Below are positions 1 through 11,861 of a DNA stretch of 64,000 nt, piece after piece. A program made the translations under genes and the position numbers. Location: positions 80,580 through 144,579 of the forward strand of contig AJFK01000316.1 of NCBI GenBank assembly GCA_000467715.1. The letters are read 5' to 3'. The notes below the pieces were generated by a model. It made no database searches. It was not told the origin of the DNA and saw nothing but the letters and a program-made list of their open reading frames with translations. This stretch comes from Hysterium pulicare CBS 123377 (Eukaryota; Ascomycota; Dothideomycetes; Hysteriales; Hysteriaceae). Positions within the stretch are counted from its first letter, which is position 1. Each line of letters opens with the position of its first letter.

Positions 1-843
1 CAACCGGTTACGATAGCAATTACTGTTGATGGATTAGACTGCGGTCACGCCTCAGGTAATCCGCAAGACTTTACCAGCGTTACTGGCTCTACTACAACCA
101 TCAATTCAAACCCCCAAGCCGTGGTGACTGTTACATACGACGCGGATGAATTATCGGAGATAGATCTTGATGATATCTCCGTCGTTCCCGTTAATGTTGC
201 TGCAGTATGCGGAACATCATAGGTAGTATCCTCGAGCATATCATCTTCCTGGACACTGGCGACCTTGTCCTCTTCGATATCAAGCATCATTTCCGTTCAG
301 TCCTCCGTAAGCACCAGCTCGCTAGTACTTTCCATCTCTTCTACAATCGTTTCTTCGACATCATCTTGACGCTCGACTGTATCAAGCACGCTTTCCACGA
401 TAGCATCCACCAGCTCTAGCAGCGCGGTATCATCAACAAGTTCGAGTCCAAGCGCAGTATGCTCGGGGACAGATAGCTCAGAGGCCGGCATCATGACCGG
501 CCAAACCCACACCGGCTCATACGAACTTCTAAGGCCGCGGCATCTATACAAGCAGCGGCTATTTCGTGACTATTACGCAATCTGTCTCCGTGTGTCCCGG
601 ATCGCTGTTCTCATTGGCCTACAATGCGAAACCATTCACGGTGAACAACTGTCTCATCACTTCTAGTTTTGGCGGCACGCCATTAACTGCGTCTTCTCCT
701 GTATCGGTCCAAATCAATATACGCAGACGGTGTCGGTTTCGGTAGGGACGACGGAGGGGACGCTTATGTTTTCGATTGTTTGTGGAGCGGGTGGGGGGAA
801 TGAGAGGGTGTTCTTGGATGATTTTACTTTGACTCAGGTATAG
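1..843 (+). pseudogene. Decayed Ser/Thr-rich extracellular protein, 3' part
   Basis: Frame 1 opens at the window edge and reads a beta-rich domain ending in LDDISV. It meets TAG at 220-222, continues as a Ser/Thr-rich linker, and meets TGA at 367-369. The linker runs on in the same frame to about 530. A second similar domain then reads in frame 2 (about 539-715, including GYFVTITQSVSVCPGS) and returns to frame 1 to end VFLDDFTLTQV with TAG at 841-843. Two copies of a domain ending in LDD(I/F)(S/T) separated by Ser-rich sequence resemble fungal secreted proteins with carbohydrate-binding-like jelly-roll modules; that assignment is inference. Two in-frame stops and two frame changes in 0.8 kb make a pseudogene more likely than unusual splicing, since no good GT...AG pair removes them. 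The 5' end lies outside the window. Confidence 0.55.
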
Positions 844-1114
844 GGGGTTACATATTTTTCGTATTTAAAGACCATCCTACGGAATTGGTCTAAGCGCTGT
901 GTCAGTCGTAAAAGCCAATTTTCATCCATCACACTAGACTTCATTCTCTAGTACTCACAACACTGATCTACGGTCTCACAATCGTTAGTTGATTGATAGA
1001 TAGACATTTAGAGACATCTAGCAATTGGGTTTAGCAGCAAATTGAACTGGGTATCTTCATTACTTTCGACATAATTTCCGTTGAGTTTAGAGAATAGAGA
1101 TGATCCACAGCCCT
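844..1114. other. Convergent spacer
   Basis: A 271-bp tail-to-tail spacer between the Ser-rich relic and Nop13. It should contain both 3' ends. Nothing else was recognised. Confidence 0.4.
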
Positions 1115-2389
1115 TCAATCAAAAGTAGTCTTCTTCCCCTTCCCCTCCACAATAGCCTGTGAAGCCCTCTGCGCATTCGTATGCGCAGCACCCGGAGCAA
1201 TCGATCTCGGATCCACCCTCCCCTTCTTCTGCGGTCTCCTCAAATTATGCTTATGCACTCTTTCCGGGAACTTCCTCGCAAACTCCGACACATCTTCGAC
1301 GGTGAGTTTCCTAGGACGTTCGCTTTCGGGTCTGTCCTTGCCGTAGCGCTTCTTGTAGCGTACGGAAGCGTCTTCGGCGAACTCGCAGCGAAGGTCCCGG
1401 CCTTTGAGTTTGTTTACGAACCATTTCTGTCGTCGTGTCTTTTTGGATTTAGCGTTGGTCGATTCTTCATCGTCTGATGCTTCACTCTCGTTATCATCCT
1501 TCTCTTCTTTGTAGATGTAACCCTTCACCGCAGCTGTAGCAGCTTCGACATCTTTGTATGTGACCCATGCAAAGCCTTTGCATTTGCCCGTATCCTCAAA
1601 TGTAGCCACGAATATATCGGCGACTTCTCCGCATTGTGAGAAGTGTTCCATCAGATCATCTTTTGTGACATCGAATCCTAGATTCCCCACGAATATACGC
1701 TTATTTGGAGGTTTCCCGTTCATCTCTCCTGCTGATGTCTTGCCATCTTCCGTTGTTTCAGACTTCTGAGGACGCCCTTCAAAGCTCTTCGCGTTCTTTA
1801 TGAGCAGACGTCGACCTTCCATCATTGTCTCGGTCAAGGCAATAGCGGCATACATAGCATTACTTGTGGAGAAATCGACATACGCGAACCCCTTATTCTG
1901 AGGCTTAACAGCTTGTCTGGGATTCGGAGCGTCTGTGGGCGCAGGCATGTGCACTCGAGTAATTTGTTCATCTGATATGCTGTCCGAGTGCTCGAGGAGG
2001 AAAGTACGAAGTGTGACCTTAGTAGCTGTGAACGGGAGATTTCCAATCCATACACCGTAGTCGGAGCGTTTTGTGAATTTGGATTCGTCTTCTGGTGCGG
2101 AGATGTTCGTCTCTTCTGCAGGTCTTGTTGTTGCAGTGTCAGGAATCGTCTTGCCTTTCTTTGCCCGGCGCAGGGCTTTCTTAGAGGGAGGTTCGGGGAG
2201 GTTTATATCGATTTCGAGTTCCGAAGGGAGGGATTCTCTCTTTCGCTTTTTCTTTGCAGATGCTTCTTGTGTTGAGTCTTGATCGTCCTTGACCATATTG
2301 TCTTCGGGCTCTGACTTGAGCAGCTTAGCCTTCTTCTTGGCCTTCTTCTCTTCCATTTTTGGCACTGTTATTGGGGAGGAGACTGCCAT
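1115..2389 (-). CDS. NOP13: Nop13-like nucleolar RNA-binding protein
   Basis: Intronless, 424 aa. The first 110 residues are Lys/Glu-rich with several basic stretches (KKKAKLLK, KKKRKR, KKALRRAKKGK) expected for nucleolar targeting. RRM1 begins at about residue 112 with the RNP2-like GVWIGNLPF. RRM2 begins at about residue 231 with RIFVGNLGF and carries the RNP1-like KGFAWVTY. A Lys/Arg-rich tail follows. Two RRMs in this arrangement match yeast Nop13, a nucleolar protein associated with pre-60S ribosome precursors. The RRM2 loop is interrupted by an acidic, Lys-rich insert (EEKDDNESEASDDEES) before the last beta strand, which is common in fungal members. The start is the first ATG of the open frame. 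The orthology is from remembered family similarity; the RRMs are visible directly. Confidence 0.88.
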   Translation of the reverse strand: MAVSSPITVPKMEEKKAKKKAKLLKSEPEDNMVKDDQDSTQEASAKKKRKRESLPSELEIDINLPEPPSKKALRRAKKGKTIPDTATTRPAEETNISAPEDESKFTKRSDYGVWIGNLPFTATKVTLRTFLLEHSDSISDEQITRVHMPAPTDAPNPRQAVKPQNKGFAYVDFSTSNAMYAAIALTETMMEGRRLLIKNAKSFEGRPQKSETTEDGKTSAGEMNGKPPNKRIFVGNLGFDVTKDDLMEHFSQCGEVADIFVATFEDTGKCKGFAWVTYKDVEAATAAVKGYIYKEEKDDNESEASDDEESTNAKSKKTRRQKWFVNKLKGRDLRCEFAEDASVRYKKRYGKDRPESERPRKLTVEDVSEFARKFPERVHKHNLRRPQKKGRVDPRSIAPGAAHTNAQRASQAIVEGKGKKTTFD

Positions 2390-3470
2390 TAGGGAGGCAG
2401 AGTTGGAGTTGAATGTTGGTGGAGGTTTTTCTGGAAAATGGTTTAGTCGATCTTTGTGCCGAGGTTCTGCCGAGTGAGTATAGATGTATTTGCAACGATT
2501 AGATCCTCATCATAAACTCTGACTATTGGAGCACAGTTGGACAGGCAATTCTACTATCACTCTCAGCACTGAGAGAAGGAACTATCAACTCAGAATCCGT
2601 TGATATCAATAACCGCTGCTACTCACGACTAAGATGGCTCGACGCAGCCGACACAGCAAAAGTGCCTGGAACATGCAAAAGTTGTCAACGCCAGAGACGC
2701 GATCAGGTTGCACTTTACTGACGACGAGGGAAAAAATGGAAGCTCTCAACTCTGTGGGTCACTATGTTCAGATGTTGAAAGAGGCTTCAGATACAGTAAG
2801 AAGCGGATAGGCACTGCTTTGTTCTGCTATATATTGCCCTCGTGAAGACTCTCCTTGCTGCCCGCATACTCTGTTTGACCTTAGGGATGTGGTTTTAGAG
2901 GAGTATCTAGTCCTCAGAGAAGATTAAGAGACTTATATACATAGCCTTCTATTATGGTATATACAGGCAAAGTGAATATAGAATCTCATTGCATAATATC
3001 CATTGTAATTACGTGGATTTGAGTGTTCCGGCCATCGAAGAAGATTGCAAAGAGAAGCTCTGATATATAGACGCGGAATAAACAGTCTAAGAATCACCAA
3101 GAGCATCCGAAGTATCTCGCCTTCGGGCGGCTTACGAGGATGGCGGATGGCGTTGTCGTCGACATCGGTGGGAAGTTGACCGGTTTATTGCGTTCACCTG
3201 GGCGAGCTTGGACCCCGCCGCTGCGTACGCCGCCTTCCTTAGTGTCGCTGCCTACTGAGCTCCATCGACCTTACCTCACCTCCCCCTCCCACCGTCGTCC
3301 ACCATCATCACCTCCATCCTCCAACCTCCAACACTCACTGCTGGACCTTGTTGCTGACTTTGATAGCGATCCTCTCGTTGATCAAGGCAGGTTACAAGAG
3401 TGTGCAGCCCAGACTCGCTCCAACCCTCCTACGTCACACAGCCCAGGTCAGCCTGACTCCACCTTACGAC
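2390..3470. other. Intergenic, upstream of both Nop13 and NBR1
   Basis: A head-to-head spacer of about 1.1 kb that must hold both promoters. An ATG-initiated frame of 58 codons (2634-2810) has no recognisable features. About 2930-3010 is AT-rich. Pyrimidine-rich CT tracts (about 3230-3330) precede the NBR1 start, as is usual for fungal core promoters. No repeat or RNA gene was recognised. Confidence 0.4.
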
Positions 3471-6400
3471 ATGGCTACCAATGTCCCCGTCACCTTGGAC
3501 ACGTTGATCACTGTAAAGATTGCGATACAAGGGAACAACCGAAAGTTCAAGATCCCTTTGAAGGACCTTGGAGCTCATGTTCTCCCCGATAAGGTGCGTA
3601 GGCCCTGTGAATAACCTCGGAATGCACACCGCTTGGCTAGGCAACTCCGGAGCAGTCAAACAACCCAGATAACAGAATATACTGACATGGCGTCTTTTGT
3701 GTAGCTCCGAGTTCTTCTAGCCATTCCTTCAAACCAAGAAGTCGTCTTCGAGCGCTATTCCGACAGTGCCGGCGCCTACATCACCCTAGACTCCGACAAT
3801 CCCCAAGTGTACAAGACCTTGTTTCGCGCTGCGAAAGCCAAACTCAAGCTGCGTCTGAGAGCTACCGTCGCACCCAACGAGGCAGAGGCTTCATCTTCTA
3901 CGGCTGCACCGAGGAGCCCAGCACCGCCTGAGATCGAAGCCATCCACGGTCGTCTAAGCACCTTACCTGTGTCCCCGCCCCCAGTGCCAACACAAACCTC
4001 TCCAGCGATTGTACGTTCGCCACTTCCCCCGCGCCCTTCAGGAACGTACTTGTACGGCCGCATGTCGGCTTTCAACAAAGCAATGGGTGAGCTCGAGAAG
4101 CCCTCAACCCCTCAACAGTCAGAAAGCAAAGCCGAAGTGGATGAGGCTCCATTACCTCGCCCATTCCCCGCACAAGACAGTAAGTAAATTACACAAGAGA
4201 GATTATCGTGGCTTCATTAACGTTGATGAGCAGACTTATTCTCTGGTCTTACATCCCGCAACGAAGCCCTCGCTTTCCGGCCAAAGGAAACTGCACGTCA
4301 AACCACATGCTCTTGGGTCGTCTACTGCAACAACTGTGACAACCCTATGGCGAACGAACACTTCCATTGCAGCATTTGTGATAACGGTGATTACGACCTA
4401 TGTTCGTCGTGCGTTGATTCTGGTGTCCACTGCCCTGGCGCAGGACACTGGATGGTGAAGCGATTCGTAAAGAATGGTACAGTAGTCAACAGCACGACTG
4501 AAAAGGTTGCTCCCAAGGCCAAAGAGGAGCCCGAAAAGGAAATGCCAGGTGCTTTCACTGAAGAGAAGAAGTTTGCATCGCAAGAAGTCGACGAACCCAC
4601 CCGAACCTGCAATTCATGCGTCAAAGGTGAGCACTCTACAAACCCTCAGTAGTCACGCTATTAACGTCCCATAGTCTTCCCAGAAAAGGAATTCGTTACT
4701 TGCACAACGTGCGATGATTATGATCTCTGCCTTGACTGCCATGTTGGCACCAAACATGGTCATCATCCCGGCCATGCCTTCAAAGCGGCAACACCTGACA
4801 CAGATCTTACTGCTCTGGCCGATTTCCTTTGCTGTGAGGGTCGAAATGTCCGTCACGCTGCTGTCTGCGATGGATGTGAAAAGGTACGTCATCTGGCATA
4901 TTTGTCTTCACATAAAGCTAATGAATGGATAGTTCATCTATGGTGTCCGTCACAAATGCCTCAACTGCCCTGACTGGGACTTCTGCTCTACTTGTATCAA
5001 GAGTGCTAAATTCATTCATCCCCACCACCGCTTCGTTCCAATCTACGAACCATTGCCTGAGCCACGCACTTCCGTCGTCCGACACTACGGAATCTTTTGC
5101 GATGGCCCTCTTTGCAAAGATAAAGAGAACATTTCTCATATCGAGGGTGTTCGATACAAGTGTGCCGTTTGTCACGACACTGATTTCTGCGCAAACTGCG
5201 AGGCTATTCCTACGAATAGGCACAACCGTACTCACCCACTGATCAAGTTCAAGACCCCAGTGCGCAACGTTAGTGTCACTACAATGGGCGAGGACAAGCA
5301 TGGTGTTGCAATGGCTACAATGGGTGATTGCCCTGCCAGAAGATCCACCGCAACCGAGACTGTCCCTGTTGCTCCCTCTGCAAACGCTGCCACGCAGGTG
5401 CAGACAATTGTTGATCTGAAGCCAAGTGAGGAGCCAGTGGCCAAGCCTAATAAGGAGAAGATCGAGATCAAAGATCTCCTTGCCGAACCCATCCAAGAAA
5501 AGATCAAGGTTCAAGATCTTTTGACTACTCCTGTGCCACCAATGGAGAAGACAGTTGAACCTGTCGAGGCTGAGTCTTCAGAGTCTGCTTCGTCCAACGA
5601 ATTTAATGCCCACTTCATCAGAGACACCATTACCGATGGTACGAAAGTCTCTGCAGGACACCAGTTTGTCCAGGTTTGGACACTTCGAAACCCCGGGCCA
5701 TCTGCTTGGCCAGCTGGCTGCAGTGTCCGCTTCATTGGTGGTGACAATATGCTCAATGTCGACAACTCCCATCCATCAAGCGCGATCGATCTTGCAGAAG
5801 CAATAGAGAGCAATGTTGTCGGACGTCCCGTTGAGGTTGGAGAAGAGATCTCCTTCCGAGTTGTCATGAAGGCACCAAAGCGTGAAGGAGTCGCCATCTC
5901 TTACTGGCGTTTGAAGCTCGCTGATGGTACACCTTTTGGACATAGGCTTTGGTGTGATATCCAGGTCACCAGCCCCCCATCTCCTGTATCAACCGCGCAA
6001 GAGTCACCAGCACCGGCCGCTGCCCCAACTCCGGCTTATGCTCCAGCTTCGCACTCGACAACAATTCCACTTGCAGCTCCCTTGCCTAGAGAGCCGGCCC
6101 TGTCGCCCCGCCTCGTGTCCCAGGTTCAGTGGCAGAAGTTGATGGCCCAGGGGGCTGAGAACAAGAAGCGACTTCTTGCAGCCCGAGCTGAGCGAGTTGC
6201 TGCACGTGAAAACGCGAACTCGCAAAAGCTCCCTGGTTACGAGGCCGCGCTCAAGATGTTGGAAGATCAGAACAAGAAGCGAATCCTCATGGCTAGGATG
6301 GAACAACAGCGCCTCAACGCTTCCAAAGACACTCAGGAATCTCTCCCTCGTCCTCCCGAGGACCCCGCTGAGCGAGAGCGATTCGCTCATAAGTTGATGG

Positions 6401-6816
6401 CACTTCGAGAAGCAGCACTCAAGCGGATGCAAGACCAAGTCGAAGAAGCCAAGCTTGAGGAAGCCTCCAAGGCACCAGTCAAAGAAGAGAAAGCACCTGA
6501 GGTACCAGTCAAAGAGGAAGAGCACCAGGAAGGGCCAGCCCAAGAGCTTCGATCCAAGGGTTCCCAGATGATCTTCCCACAACTCGATAAGGAATCGCCA
6601 GTTTCTAGCACACACGAGGCCGTCGAAGCTAATCCTGAGACTGAGGAGGCCAAGCCAGAGAATGCCACCGTTGCTGCTCCATCTGAACACTCAGAAGAGG
6701 ATTTCTTCGAAGATGCAGAGAGCGTCGAAATCATGGATGCTTCGAGTGACGATGACGGCTTCATGACGGATGAAGAGTATGACATCCTCAACGCTAGCGA
6801 TGAAGAGATGCCGTAG
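3471..6816 (+). CDS. NBR1: NBR1-like selective autophagy receptor (PB1, four ZZ fingers, FW domain)
   Basis: Five exons: 3471-3593, 3705-4179, 4234-4626, 4675-4883, 4933-6816; 1027 aa. An N-terminal PB1-like domain spans exons 1-2 (VTLDTLITVKIAIQG through PQVYKTLFRAAK). Four ZZ zinc fingers follow at roughly residues 230-275, 322-365, 390-435 and 450-500, each with paired CxxC and a late His pair. The NBR1/FW domain is at about 623-740 (VQVWTLRNPG, then W and G positions). A Lys/Glu-rich predicted coiled coil lies at 800-915. The acidic C-terminus carries YDIL near residue 1016, a good Atg8-interacting LIR candidate preceded by acidic residues. NBR1 proteins link cargo to Atg8; in filamentous ascomycetes they serve pexophagy and ubiquitin-linked clearance. 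The ATG at 3471 starts directly at the PB1 domain. Phase agreement holds at every junction. Confidence 0.9.
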
Positions 6817-7570
6817 ACGACATACACTATGGGGAGAAACTAAATTCGCGACAAATAGAGCAACGTGCGAAAATGGCAATCAACAGGCACATCTAAAACC
6901 TCGGCGTATCAGACAACCCTATCGTCGACATCACCTCTGCTGTACTGGTACATCACAACTCAGCCGACTCGCGGCGCCACAAAGGATAAGTATTTCAAAT
7001 GTTTCCTCGGGCGTTGGTCGGCTCTGGCTTCTCCCTTCATGCTTATTGCTTTCCTCTTTCTGAAATGCTTCAATTTTGGGATTTGCTTGCGGGTTTGGAT
7101 ATATCTCCTACCCAACCATGGACACTCATTCACGTGGCGCAAGATGTTAAGCACGGCGCGAGACACTCATTCAACAGGAACTCGGGGAGCTCTTTCAAAG
7201 GCGCTTTCTGGGAGTGGAGGACGGCTTTCATGGAACGTGGCTTTGACTTTCCCACTTTCTTCTTTCCTTTTTTTCCTTGACATGTTTGTGTCCTGCGAGT
7301 ACTGTCAATGAGAATGAGTTATTTTTGAACTATGGGATTTCCGTGATGGTGATGCTGTGATTCATTTCCTATCCAATATGGGTATCCCATCCAAAACAAC
7401 GACGAACAATAGTCAAACAAAGATCCAAGTACTACCTCCAAACACCATCGTTGATGCAACCAAAACTAACCGCGCTATCCCAACATAAATGCAGCTATCC
7501 AACCCCAAACACCTTGCTTTTGATCCAATACACCAACACTTAATAAAAAGCCTAAGAAGACACGACCACC
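6817..7570. other. Convergent spacer NBR1/SFI1
   Basis: About 750 bp between two stop codons. Open frames here are short and without recognisable domains. It is taken as the two 3' UTRs. No repeat was recognised. Confidence 0.4.
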
Positions 7571-10500
7571 TCATCCCCTCCCACTCCCCTCCTCATCAAT
7601 ATCCTCAAACCCCACAACCCTCCCCCTCCTCGCACTTCTCCCTCTAGCAGCATACCCCTGTTCCCTCAACCTCCTCTCAAAGTTCGTGACTCTAGATCCC
7701 GAAGCCGAGGCAGGTGGATTCGCAAACCCAACCACAGGCGCACGGGCAGCGCCGCCATAGACGGGCGGATGAGCAGTCGTAGTCGCTAGAAGTCTCTCGC
7801 GCGCTTTCAGCCGCGCAGCGCTGCGTTTGGATGGCGTGCGGAGATAGCCAGGGAGCGGGGTGGATGCTAGGAATGGTGGGTTCGGGTTCGGTTGGAGATC
7901 GAGACCAGTGGTGTTAGCAGCCAGAGTCGAAGCTTCAGCTCTATTCGCCGCCGCCGCCGCCGCCGCCGCCGTCTCTTCTGGCGAAAGCGAGAAACTGAGA
8001 TCTAAGTCCGGGACTTCGAACGCGGCGTCGTCGAAAGCAGTCCAGTTTTCGTTTCGAGCGATTGTGTCGTCGAGGCCATGGCCTACATCACCCTCGTCGC
8101 CATCATCATCATTGCGCTGGTCACCGCCCCGTCGATCTGGTGTTGGAGATGGCGAAACGATGCGCTGCGCAGCGCTCTCGCTGGCTTGTTCGGCCCAAAA
8201 TCGTACCATGGCGCGGACGTGCTTTTCCCAATTACGCTCGCGGAGGGCAAGAGCATTTTGGTTGCTGCGATCGAGTTGGAACATACGCCAGGCGAACTTC
8301 TTCAAGCACTGGCTTGCTGCGATATCTGTGTTTTGCTGTCGTAGGACTAGGGCTTGGCGGTCGAGGTCAACGAGGGTGTTGTGGCGCTGTAGTAGAGCTG
8401 CGAGGTATTTCTTGTTGAGATGGCTTCGGCGGAAGTCATGGGCGTCCTGTTGGAGTTGGACGATTGTAGTACTGCGGTCGTGCCATTGGTTGAAGTAACG
8501 GGTACTAATTCTAAGGACGTGATTTTCTGACAACTCTACCGCTTGTCGTTCTTTGATCGCTACCTGAGCAGATTTGTCTCGCCAAATCCCGAATGCTCGC
8601 TTTATTGTGTTCATCTTGACTGTTCGACGAACTTGCGTATAGTTCTCTCGGCGTCGTATCCGTCGGGCGTGTTGCGTAACCTCGTTCCATCGTTTGATAG
8701 TGTGAGTTGCCTGGACATAAAACCGAGCATCCTCAGCCCATTGATCCAGTTGGGATAGATGTTGGTGGCGTTCGACGAGAGTCTGGAATGTACGTTGAAC
8801 TAGTCTGGGTTCGTATAGAGAAAGTGCAAGGTTAGTTTGATTTTGACGACCCTGTGTAGCGTCTCGAAGCTTATTTAAGCAATTTCGCATGAGCCTCTCT
8901 CGGCGAGCTGCGGTAAAGTTCCGTTTCTTTGACTCCAGTGTTGCACGCTGAGATCTTGTCTTGTTGAGCCAGTTTGCGAAGAGGTTTCGCTGCGATTGAG
9001 AATGGTGAACACGAATGTAAAGGGATACTCTTGACGCTAGAGACCATTTGTATAGTGATTGTAACAGAATTCGATCATCAATACGTTGCGCAAGGGCTTG
9101 AATACGCAAACGGTCGTTCCATGCTGTCCATGCATTCCTCGTGATTCTCATCCTATTCACACTGGTGGACTGTCGTGACTGCTGGGTACGTATGTGCCAG
9201 GTCTTGAGAGCGGAGCTAACGATCCGGAAATCAACAATTTGGGTAACATGAACAGCTACAGGGCGTAATAGGGCCTGCTTTCGAACAGCATTGAATCCAG
9301 ATGAAAGGAGAGCTCTTCTCCTGAAATCACGGACCAAAGGCTCAAACCCACGGATTGCGGTCGTTTTCTCCCTCCATCGTTGAAGGGTTGTCTTCTCGAT
9401 ATCGAGCGCTCGAACCTTAGATACGGCATTCTCCCTCTCTTTCAACCTTCTGACGATATCAACCCACTTCCTGAAGAAGGTTCTCTTAATGCGCCCGGCC
9501 CTCCACGAAGGAGCCGCGCGCTCACAGAAAGACCAGAACCATTTCCAATATAGTCGGTAAACCAAATTCTCGTGATAGAAGACGGTCGCTTTGATATTGT
9601 CATCTTCCACAATGGCAGCGCGCCTCCTCCAAATCCCCCAGAATTTTCGGAGACCATGCCGCCTAACTTTCAGTTCATTTACTACGGTGACGTCGCGCCA
9701 GGCATTGAAATATCGAGTTCTCAGAATGTGTCTTCTAGCATGTGACGTGCGTAGAACCTCGTCTGATGCGCTTTGGGCCCAATGAGTGAAAGCCTTTGCT
9801 AGTAAGAACACATCTCGAGCCGTCTCAGCTCGTCGTTCTGATTGCTCGTAGTAGTTTTCTGTTTCAATAATCTGGCGCTTCTCGAGGAGCCCGCCGCGCC
9901 ATACATCGAAAGATTGTCGTAGCAGCGTTTTGCGGTCAAAATTCGATGCTGTCTTTTCCATTCGTTCATGATCTTCTTCGGCGTCCAACGCTTGGTCGCG
10001 CCATCGCCGTAGAATACTGCGCGCAACAGGGAGAGTGCGATGATACTGAAATGTCTCCGCGTCGTCGATCATTTGGGTCTCAGAGGGTCGATAGAACATC
10101 TCCGGCGGGACATAGTGCTCGACAGCCTCATATGGGTTGCGTTGATCTCTGGTAAGGTCCTCCGTCAGGTTCTCGGATTCATCGGCGGAATATTCGTCAT
10201 GGATTCCACCTTCTGGGTTGCCGTTTCTGCGAATGCGCAAACTCCCTTGACTGGAAACAGATCCGCTGCGTTTTGGTCGGTAGGGTAAAGTATCGGACGA
10301 TGTTCTTCTATTCACCCTACCCCTAATTGGAAGTTGTGACAACAGTCTTGACTGCGAATTCGACCGTCTTGAGCGTCTTCGCGCTCCCAAATCTGATGCG
10401 GCGCTCGACGGCCTTCCATTTGTCGCGCTATAGCCAGACAGTCTACCGTAACCTGCCCCCTTCGTGGTGTCGTCCCCATGGATAGACTTATTCGATATGG

Positions 10501-10957
10501 CGTCATTGAACGAACTGCGTCGCGATTTTGGCGTCTTTCCTTGCGAAGGAGTCGCGTATCCATTAACTCCAAGATGATCAAGGTTTCTTGTGATTTCCTC
10601 GATGCCCTCCCCTTCCTCGTCAGCTTCAATTTCGATTCCCATTCGGGCCAACAGTCTAGTGAACCGCGTAAGGAGGCTTTCATTGTCACCGCGGTTCTCC
10701 TGCATGCGGAACAAGAAACGGAAGAAGATCTGGTCATGGTCGGGGTCGACTCCATATTTCGCGAGGACTCTATCGTAGGCGGCAAAGAGGGCGCGAAAAG
10801 GTGGACCGGGGAGAGATTGGGCGGCGGTGACGATGTCATAGAGGATTTCAATGTCTGTAATGAATCAGTATATAGTCGCGCCAACATCTGGAAGCAAGAT
10901 CGGAGAAATACCGCGATTGGAAAGGGGAGGCAGCTCATCGGTGGTGGATGCGGGCAT
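7571..10957 (-). CDS. SFI1: Sfi1-like centrin-binding spindle pole body protein
   Basis: Two exons on the minus strand: 10912-10957 (MPASTTDELPPLSNR) and 7571-10854; 1109 aa. The intron 10855-10911 runs from GTATTT to TTACAG and joins R to DIEILYDIV in frame. The central 600 residues are a helical array with Trp at regular spacing (FDVWRGG, FNAWRD, LRKFWGIWRRR, FRKWVDIV, TLQRWREK, RAFGIWRDK, YFNQWHDR). This is the signature of Sfi1 repeats, each binding one centrin/Cdc31. Sfi1 builds the half-bridge needed for spindle pole body duplication. The N-terminal 250 residues are Ser/Arg-rich and probably disordered. The C-terminus is also low in complexity and includes a run of eight alanines encoded by a GCC-type repeat (about 7949-7970). 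Confidence 0.85.
7949..7970. repeat. GCC/GGC trinucleotide microsatellite
   Basis: Seven consecutive CCG-type triplets inside SFI1. On the coding strand they encode the poly-Ala run, so length changes would keep the frame. Confidence 0.8.
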
Positions 10958-11285
10958 TCGAAGAGACTCGACCTAACGCGCTTCCCCAAAGGCATAAGAG
11001 CGGCGTTATCGTTGAGAATGAGACCATTAAGGTGCCGAAGGTTGACAGAGAAGAATCGCGAGGCCTATAAATCATTCCTGTAAGAAGAGTGGTGGTAGCA
11101 AGAGGGACATGAAGTGGTGTTTTCGATGTCTTAGGAACGCGTCCCCAATCCTTTGTGAGCCTGGATGCGCTCGTCTTTGTTGTTTTCACCAGAATTGAAT
11201 AAGGCATGGTCCGTGCGCTCTCGCATCTTCATCATTCCAATGCCTCACCACCAAACGTTTCTCCAGCATCTTCATCGACTGAAAC
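10958..11285. promoter_or_regulatory. Divergent promoter region SFI1 / twin CX9C gene
   Basis: 328 bp between two head-to-head start codons. It must contain both promoters. No TATA box is obvious. Confidence 0.35.
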
Positions 11286-11569
11286 ATGCCCAAAAAACCC
11301 CGTCCCATTGAGAAATTTGCCTCCGCTGCAGCCAAATGCTCAAGAGAGGTCTGTCTTGCTGATTTCTCAGTTTCTTTCCATCAATGTTGACGTCACTAGG
11401 GTTCGACGTACGGAAAATGCATCGTTGCAGACTATAACAATGTTTCCAAAGACAAATGTCTCACCGAGTTCTTGAAGCTGAAAGAATGCTACCTTGTAAG
11501 TTGGCTCGTCTCTTTAACGTGATGTGAGACACTAAAGTTTGCATTTAGGCTGCGTACAAGAAAAGGTAG
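11286..11569 (+). CDS. Small twin CX9C mitochondrial protein, NDUFAF8-like
   Basis: Three tiny exons: 11286-11348, 11400-11495, 11549-11569; 59 aa, too short and too split to appear as one open frame. All introns are GT...AG and the phases agree. The product has exactly two CX9C motifs: Cys18...Cys28 (C-SREGSTYGK-C) and Cys41...Cys51 (C-LTEFLKLKE-C). A basic proline-containing N-terminus (MPKKPRPIEKFA) and a KKR tail flank them. Twin CX9C proteins are imported into the mitochondrial intermembrane space and oxidised by Mia40/Erv1. The spacing, YGKC and EF..LK.C pattern resemble NDUFAF8 (C17orf89), the partner of NDUFAF5 in complex I assembly. Filamentous ascomycetes have complex I, so this fits, but the specific name is inference. 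Confidence 0.75.
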
Positions 11570-11861
11570 AATTGTGGCCGCGGGATAGGAGGTTGTGAAC
11601 GCTGAGTAATAGTTGCAAGACAAGTATATACGGTTGCAAGAACATATCCTACATCTTGGCATTGAAATCACCCAATCAATGGCGACAGGAGATGGCGAGG
11701 AGATGGCTCACCCCGATCAATAGATGGTGGCTGCTGAGGCTTCTTTGGCCATGGAGTAATGTTACATTAGACGACAATTTATGAAGAAGTCATTGATCAT
11801 CATTGATCCCTATCTACGCTTTTTTGATCTTTTACGTGTTATCCCTTCGTCAACAAGGCTC

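Noticed and set aside
2634-2810. 58-codon ATG-led frame between Nop13 and NBR1
   Set aside because: No recognisable motif, no splice evidence and located in a divergent promoter region.
3140-3592. 150-codon frame upstream of NBR1
   Set aside because: Pro/Ser-rich leader composition and overlap with exon 1 in another frame; the PB1 domain starts cleanly at the ATG at 3471.
7860-8498. 212-codon plus-strand frame opposite SFI1
   Set aside because: Shadow of the Sfi1 exon; composition is low-complexity Ala/Arg/Ser with no domain.
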